From Tubulanus polymorphus (lineage: Eukaryota; Nemertea; Palaeonemertea; Tubulaniformes; Tubulanidae): a stretch of DNA of 64,000 bases. Below are positions 58,201-64,000 of this stretch, in pieces. Within the stretch, counting starts at the first letter, position 1. Each line of letters starts with the position of its first letter. Below the pieces are notes generated by a model, which saw only the letters and a list, made by a program, of their open reading frames with translations, had not been told where the DNA came from and made no database searches. The stretch is taken from assembly GCF_964204645.1 (NCBI RefSeq), contig NC_134034.1:11928462-11992461 (forward strand). The letters are read 5' to 3'. A program made the position numbers and the translations under genes.

Positions 58201-58665
58201 TTGACTCTAGTTTACAACTGAGGAAATGGATCCTGAGTTCAGAGTTAACTCTTACTCACAGCTGTTCCACTGGATCCTGAGTTCAGAGTTAACTCTAGTT
58301 TACAACTGAGGAAATGGATCCTGAGTTCATAGTTAACTCTTACTCACAACTGTTCCGCTGGATCCTGAGTTCAGAGTTAACTCTAGTTTACAACTGTTCC
58401 ACTGGATCCTGAGTTCAGAGTTAACTCTTACTCACAACTGTTCCACTGGATCCTGAGTTCAGAGTTAACTCTAGTTTACAACTGAGGAAATAGATCCTGA
58501 GTTAAGAGTTAACTCTAACTCACAACTACTGAGGAATCTGGATCCAGATTTCTAACAGAGTAATTTATCAATTATAAAGAATTCAGCGAATTAAAGAATG
58601 TTTCTTTTGTTTTTATCACAGGTGCAGACTTACAACTCAGTGAATCTGGTAGCGATAGCGATTGA
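55290..58665 (+). CDS. EAF: ELL-associated factor (EAF1/EAF2 homologue)
   Basis: A nuclear partner of the elongation factor ELL in RNA polymerase II super/little elongation complexes. Exons: 55290-55386, 55483-55577, 56420-56861, 57583-57834, 58622-58665; 930 nt, 309 aa (human EAF1 is 268). The conserved N-terminal EAF domain is clear: [61 protein letters not shown] and LKKTR. A basic and His-rich middle follows (HHHHHHQK), then a Ser/Asp-rich transactivation-type stretch ([19 protein letters not shown]) and a proline-rich block. The C-terminus [12 protein letters not shown] closely matches the vertebrate end. The start gives a normal length before the domain. Intron 2 contains a piggyBac-like MITE and intron 4 a roughly 44-bp tandem array. 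The gene is head-to-head with the SLC5A8/12-like gene (950 bp apart) and tail-to-tail with the SLC16-like gene. Confidence 0.93.
56026..56313 (-). mobile_element. piggyBac-like MITE, copy H (EAF intron 2)
   Basis: Ends ccctttcagtgcgtc and cactgaaaggg, right side followed by TTAA. Confidence 0.75.
57945..58548 (+). repeat. About 44-bp minisatellite, EAF intron 4
   Basis: About 13 units of actggatcctgagttcagag + ttaactctagtttacaactg. It resembles the gagttaactc core and ends of the 'cagttccacagttgtgag' MITE. Confidence 0.9.
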
Positions 58666-59059
58666 TCCGCCCACTGGTGGCGGTAATGTGCTTCACATGA
58701 CAATCTAGTCCCTATATTTCTGCAACGTGTTGAATGCTGTGTGTTGTGTCGCGATTGTGTTCAATTCGGATCAGTTGTGAGATTATAAACGCGCGAATGA
58801 AATAATGATCCGGATTACGCGAGTTTTGCTGTGTTTGAAAATAGGAACCTAATCCGCATTTCTTATAATTTGTCACAATTTTTTTTTTTAATTTCAATAA
58901 GAGACAAATTGAGAATGAATTGTTAGCTAAGACGAGTATTTGTAGCGCTTTTAACGCATAATTCTTACCGAAAGAATGAATGCTCCGGGAACAGAAACTG
59001 TAAGAATTATTGTCAAAATCATGTATCAAACAATTCCATATTTTGTGAACGGTTAAACA

Positions 59060-59284
59060 GTGTCCGATCTAAGGAATAAGAACCACTTGCCCCGGGGGCA
59101 AGTATATCTGAAATTTTACTTGCCCCCTCAAAAATCTACTTGCCCTACGCAAGCAGTCCAACTGTTGTATCGATTGGCAAAAAGCTTCGTGTCATAAAAT
59201 TGCACTAGCCCGAGGGACAAGTGATAATGATAACCTGAGAATATACTTGTCCCGGGCAATCGGACGAGTGCTTAGATCGGACCC
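59060..59284. mobile_element. MITE 'agggtccgatctaag' type, copy 3
   Basis: Ends agtgtccgatctaaggaata and gcttagatcggaccct. Lies in the EAF 3' region. Confidence 0.6.
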
Positions 59285-59813
59285 TATTAAGACGCTGTTA
59301 ACCCCGCTCGGTGACCCGATCGCCTCAGATTAGCGCGTGTCCCGTACTCTCTGTCTGCCCCCGGGTCGAGTACCCGCGAGCCCCGCTCCAGACAATGTAT
59401 TGTAAATTGTATTAGACAATTATCATAACCCGATTCACGCGACAATGACTGCTGCAACTTACTGCCCCGGAATGTTGTCTACCTCCAAGAGAATTTATCG
59501 GTTCTGCGAGATTTGAGGCAAAAACTGCATGAAAGATGAATCTGTAAAAAGTTTTCTCAAAAACATGGAAATCATTGCTTTATTTTTTTGTGTCTGCTTC
59601 CATCCATCTGATTACCGATGAATGTTCAGTAATCTCTACTCTCACTTTATGTTATAATTCTGCATGTTAAACGGCTGTATTCCCGGGCCCTGCCCTCGGG
59701 CACTCGACACCCCTCACCCCCGCCCGGCTTTTTTCCTCGTTTGTGAATCGGAAGCAATCAAAGTGTCTTTCACAAATCGTATTTTTGTATTCAATGTAAA
59801 TTTTGTCGATGAC

Positions 59814-59819
59814 AATAAA
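59814..59819 (+). terminator. Candidate poly(A) signal of EAF
   Basis: AATAAA about 1.15 kb after the EAF stop. The opposite-strand signal of the converging SLC16-like gene is only about 50 bp further on. Confidence 0.45.
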
Positions 59820-59865
59820 ATATTTTTTGTGACGAAAAGGAGAATATTAAACAAAATTGTTTTTT

Positions 59866-59871
59866 TTTATT
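59866..59871 (-). terminator. Candidate poly(A) signal of the SLC16-like gene
   Basis: On the minus strand AATAAA lies about 540 bp past the stop at 60408. Both converging genes could therefore end within the same 60 bp. Confidence 0.4.
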
Positions 59872-59983
59872 GTAACGAAGTAGTTGATGATATCATCACG
59901 TGACTGATCTATGACGTCACATCCACCGCTTGGCTTCAGTAGAAAATCCATCGTTAATCAATCTACGTGTAATAACTCGTTAC

Positions 59984-60060
59984 CTAATCGTTGATGGAAA
60001 ACAAATAAGGCTTTAGACCAACCGGAAAATATCCGATCGCGAATATACGGACAAACAGAA
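59984..60060. mobile_element. Solo end of the large foldback element
   Basis: gttacctaatcgttgatgg and aaaatatccgatcgcga match the outer arm of the element at 380-1149 (gttacctaatcgttggtgg, aaaatatccgatcgtga). Confidence 0.5.
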
Positions 60061-60407
60061 ACGACAGACGAGAGTCAATCATACTGTAAACATTGTTCAA
60101 TGACGTCATACTGGGATTCACGTCAATCACGTCAAATTCATTGTGCTTTTGTAACACTATTAACTAGGAATGGTAGATATGATCGGGAATTCGTGTCACT
60201 AGCTGCAGAGGGTTAATACATATGAGTACAATAGAATATCAGAATTGGAGGAGTTGATGTTAGTCGGCAGAGCCAGAATAATCATGACAGGGTTCTGTTC
60301 TGTATCATGAAAAAGTAAAACGGATGAAATCTTTGGTTTGAATACAATTCCCCATCATTAAGATAAACCAACAATGTCGTTTTTACGGATCAGTGGCGAT
60401 CAGTGCT

Positions 60408-62967
60408 TCAAACCGCACTGTGTTGTTTTCGGTACAACATGCGTTTATCGGGACGGCGTCGAGTCGTCACCGGATAACGTCGTTTCTGGCTGCACCAATC
60501 AGCGATACTCATTAAAACGACGAATAAGCCGGCGAGCGCCGTACAGCTACCCGACGCGATAAACATCAACGAGTAATCACCGGTCATATCTCTGAGTAAA
60601 CCTGAAAAATTAAAAAGAGGATGAGAAACGATCGAAAATCGTCATTTTCAGGCGGTTTTGTCGCGGAAAGATTCGGTAAAGTCTTCACCAGTGCAGCGTT
60701 TGATAATGGGCTCCTATCGAATCAACGGTTTAATCATAACTTCGATTGGACGTAAAAACAATCTTCATTTTTTGGGATAGCAATTCCGGATTACAAACTC
60801 TCTACCGGCCGCTTCTATCAGGTTTACAGATTACAAACTCTCTACCGGCCGCTTCTATTAGGTTTACAGATTACAAACTCTCTACCGGCCGCTTCTATCG
60901 GGTTTACAGATTACAAACTCTCTACCGGCCGCTTCTATCAGGTTTACAGATTACAAACTCTCTACCGGCCGCTTCTATTAGGTTTACAGATTACAAACTC
61001 TCTTCCGGTCGATTCTATCGGTTTACAGATTATAAATTCTCTATAAACTTGGTTACACTATGATCGTAGAGCGACGGAGATCACTGGTGGAGACAACCAC
61101 TGCCAGTGCTGGGTGAAGCCTAACAAAGATTTTGGAGTTAGGATGAAAGGATATCAATGGAATATTTCCATTTCAAAGTAATACTTACCACCAATTGGTG
61201 CGCCAAACAGTCCTGCCAAACCTTGTCCGAAACAGAGCATACTGAAGGCCGTGATGAATTTTTCTTTCGGCACCAAATCGGACAGAATGTACCGCCCCAT
61301 CGATCTGACCATTCCTGCATTGAACCCGTAGAATATCGCAACAATCAGTAACCCCACGAAACCGTCGCTAAGATACGTGCAGCCGATAGTCACTCCTAAA
61401 ACGACCAGTACGCATGCGTACAAGTAACGATAACTGACGTGCGGTTTTTGGGCGATCAACCCGTACACGGGCTGCCCGAATATATCGGCGAACCCGATAA
61501 AGCCGATAGTAAGAGCCGACCGAGTCTCCGAAACGCCCAACTGTCGGGCGTGATTCGGGTAAAAATACAACGGATTCAACGCCGAAAGGAAAAGCAGAAG
61601 AGTAGAAACGAAGAATATGAAATAAGCCGGTTTTCTGCATATACCGGGACCCCGAGATCTGATTTGATCGTTCGTAGCATCTGTTTACTGGCGTCGACCG
61701 ATTCTTCGCTCATTATTGCGTTAGTGCTTTGAAAGAGACCGTTGGAATTAATTTCCGCGGCAGAAACTTCCATGGTTTCAATACGCGGAGGTCCACCCCA
61801 CAGATTCGGCGCGCTTAGACAAACCTTGATCTTTCTATCGCGGTCTCTTTGAATTTGTTCGCTGGCGTTTTTCAACAACACGTGTCTGGTGAGATTGGGT
61901 AACGATGCCAGGTCGTCGAGCGGGTGATGCGTTCGTTTGGGTTTCAGGTTCGGAGCGGATTTGATCATCGATACGGTTGGTTCGTTCACGGGTATATTGG
62001 TTCTTTCTGGTGGTTCTTTCTGCAGGTCGGAGTCCTCCTCGATATAGGTGGGCAGTTGTACCATCGACGTGAACATCAAATTCCCGCAAACGCGGTCAAA
62101 AGCCGATTCCGGCAATGTGCTGTATCGACGCTTTTTGCTGATATTTTCGAGTTCTGGTAATATTCGCGGATCGCCGGAACGAATTCCGTCTTCGATCAAA
62201 AATCGTCGGGCGTATTTTTTCGTCGACGCCAACGGTCGAAAGAGGGCGCCGCAAACGCACACGTTGAACAAAACACCGGCGAAAACTAAAGAAGCCCCGC
62301 GCCATCCGTAAAACTGGACCAGGAACGCCGCCATGTTGGCTAGCAAGATCGTACCGATGCCGCTTCCGGTTTGGGTCATGCCGATCACGTGACTACGCTG
62401 TCTCCTCAACGAAGATGAGGCTCCGAAGTAGATTTCGACGGCGGTGACGGCCGGCACGTAGGCGAACGATAGCCCGAGTCCGGCCACTATTCCGATGCCG
62501 ATTATCAACACGCCGATGTCCGAAGCGAAAAAACTTAAAATATGCCCGACGCACAGGAATAGACCGCCTATCATACAAATACATCGACTTCCGTATCTGT
62601 TGACGAGTATGTACGTAACCGGGGCGACCAGGAGAGGCACGTTCTGCAACAATGAAGCGATGAACGTCGTCTGAAACGCGGAGTTTTCCGAGAAATATAC
62701 CAGGAATTGATCCAGGAAAATGCCGAAAGATGTCGCATATCCCCCGGCGATCACGTTCACTAGAAACGCGGCCACCGCTATCGTTCGCCTGGTACATTCG
62801 TCACCGCTAGGGGTCGCCGCTGTTGTTCGCGTACCCCCTGCCTTGTCGGTACCGCCATCATCGCCGTCAGGGGTCGCTGGTGATTTTCCAGTCGCTGCTG
62901 CCCTCTCGTCCCCATGATTGTCAATCATGGCTATTGTCTCCGCCTCCTCCGCGTTGGATCCAGGCAT
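60408..62967 (-). CDS. SLC16-like: Monocarboxylate transporter-like MFS protein (SLC16 family), with a frame break
   Basis: A 12-helix major-facilitator carrier of the SLC16 (MCT) type; the substrate cannot be read from sequence. Minus-strand parts: long exon 61189-62967 and last exon 60408-60601, joined in phase. The N-terminus is acidic (AEEAETIAMIDNHGDE). Helix 1 (ECTRRTIAVAAFLVNVIAGG), the G-rich loops (GYATSFGIFLDQF, VNRYGSRC) and YVPAVTAVEIYF match SLC16. A cytosolic loop of over 200 residues separates the halves, longer than in most MCTs. The second half starts with PAYFIFFVSTLLLFLSALNP and contains GFADIFGQPVYGLIA. Near 61640-61660 the frame shifts: upstream coding runs to about KQMLRTIKS, downstream continues two bases out of phase. 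A missing base, a 59-bp mini-intron (61671-61729) or a real mutation could explain it. The ATG at 62967 (A at -3) was chosen because the upstream open frame lacks an earlier ATG. Expected length is about 640-657 aa. Confidence 0.87.
60785..61030. repeat. 40-bp minisatellite, SLC16-like intron
   Basis: Six units of agattacaaactctctaccg + gccgcttctatcaggttt. Confidence 0.92.
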
Positions 62968-64000
62968 TTTGAACACCGCGCAAAACCTTATTGTTCTTAC
63001 CAACAAGAATTCAACAAGAATTTGTCCACTTTTTCACGCTAACAGAGTCAATCCCTGATAAATCACCGCCCTCGCCTATATCCCAGGTTCTCCTCGAATA
63101 TAGACAGAATATCTTGGGGACAAATTAAGCCCTCTTTATACCGCCATACTCTCTTTAAATACCATGAAAATCCGAAATCACCGATTTGGGCTCAGTAAAC
63201 CGAGCGATTTATTGTTTATGTCACAGTCACAAAAATCGGACGATTTTCGATCGAATTCTGCAGCAGAATATTGTCCAAAGTCACACACACACACACACAT
63301 TCAATATCCTCGTTCAGTAGTTTCTAATTAGTATCACTCTAACTATAAATACTGTCGTTGTTCCTCCATTTACTTCACTCATTTACCTGTGATGAAGCTA
63401 CTACTATATATACATGGCACGAGTAGCGAAAGCGAAAGTTCCTAATGTTAATAAAAACTAGTTAACCTACAAAGTATATAAACTAGCTGTTCTTCTCGCG
63501 TACTGATCAAATTTCTCCGGCGCACTATCGTGTTCGAGGAAGTGAATTGTGCATTTTTAACGAAACGTTCGATTTCTCCATTGAACTTTGTGTCGCCTTC
63601 TAGAATTTGTCGATAATCAACGTAATAAAAATGATAATTCACTAATAATCAAATAATGTCACGGTTTGATAAAACATATCACGTGCTGGCAGTTTGACAG
63701 ATAACAACAGCACAGTTCAAACACGTATATACATCTGACTAAACAAACCAAACTATCTTTGATCGGATTTTTACGACGATTTCAGAAACGCCTGTCACCC
63801 CCGAAGTCCCGTGTGGGCACATGGCCCGATTTATTGTTTAGAGGTGTTTTCACTTGATATTAAGACTATTAGACACAACCCCTTGAAATTTTCCCAGTGC
63901 CCTTTTTCTTGCCCCTTTTTGATACACGAAAATCGATTTATTGCATATCATTTCCTAGTGATGTCACAATGCAGCAAGTCTGTAAAACCCAGAGAAATTT
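62968..64000. other. SLC16-like 5' region
   Basis: Contains the presumed promoter and 5'UTR of the minus-strand SLC16-like gene. A (CA)9 microsatellite lies at 63282-63299. No further exon could be supported. Confidence 0.4.

Noticed and set aside
63448-63642. Minus-strand 64-codon open frame upstream of the SLC16-like gene
   Set aside because: No domain, no splice partner found, and codon pattern not convincing; may be 5'UTR or spacer.

Overview
The window is animal nuclear DNA. Every gene is split by GT-AG introns, there are no operons, and introns and spacers are packed with minisatellites and small inverted-repeat transposons. Gene content and style (full-length ABCB transporter, SLC5 and SLC16 carriers, EAF, VOPP1/WBP1 relative, short exons, repeat-rich introns) fit an invertebrate. 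A mollusc or other spiralian is my guess, but the sequence alone does not fix the species. Gene models were built by hand from splice sites, reading phase and family similarity.

Layout: (1) 1331-20257 (+), a 26-exon full ABC transporter of the P-glycoprotein type (ABCB1-like, about 1375 aa), followed by about 3.3 kb of repeat-filled probable 3'UTR. (2) 24322-26773 (+), a five-exon gene for a secreted 160-aa protein with eight cysteines in its mature part and a good TATA box. (3) 31565-36384 (-), a four-exon gene for a 145-aa membrane protein with three PPxY motifs. (4) 36854-39658 (+), a five-exon VOPP1/WBP1-like gene (223 aa), head-to-head with gene 3 across about 470 bp. (5) 42739-54339 (-), a 15-exon sodium-coupled monocarboxylate transporter of the SLC5A8/12 type (652 aa). 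(6) 55290-58665 (+), a five-exon ELL-associated factor (EAF, 309 aa), head-to-head with gene 5. (7) 60408-62967 (-), an SLC16-type monocarboxylate transporter whose long exon carries an apparent frameshift; it converges on EAF. The two monocarboxylate carriers of different families flank EAF, but nothing shows that they are co-regulated.

Repeats: at least 24 tandem arrays, eight copies of a roughly 285-bp piggyBac-like MITE with TTAA target sites, several other MITE families, and long foldback palindromes. Several arrays look like amplified pieces of the dispersed MITEs. Two arrays in the ABCB gene are unusual because their unit is the splice junction itself: one multiplies a 3' splice site and the start of its exon, the other multiplies a 5' splice site with the last 12 coding bases.

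The points most worth a second look are those two splice-junction arrays, a 133-bp perfect identity between the two ATP-binding halves of the ABCB gene (recent gene conversion), an insertion just after Walker A in the second ATP-binding domain, the frameshift or 59-bp mini-intron in the SLC16 gene, and hammerhead-like folds in three foldback repeats.
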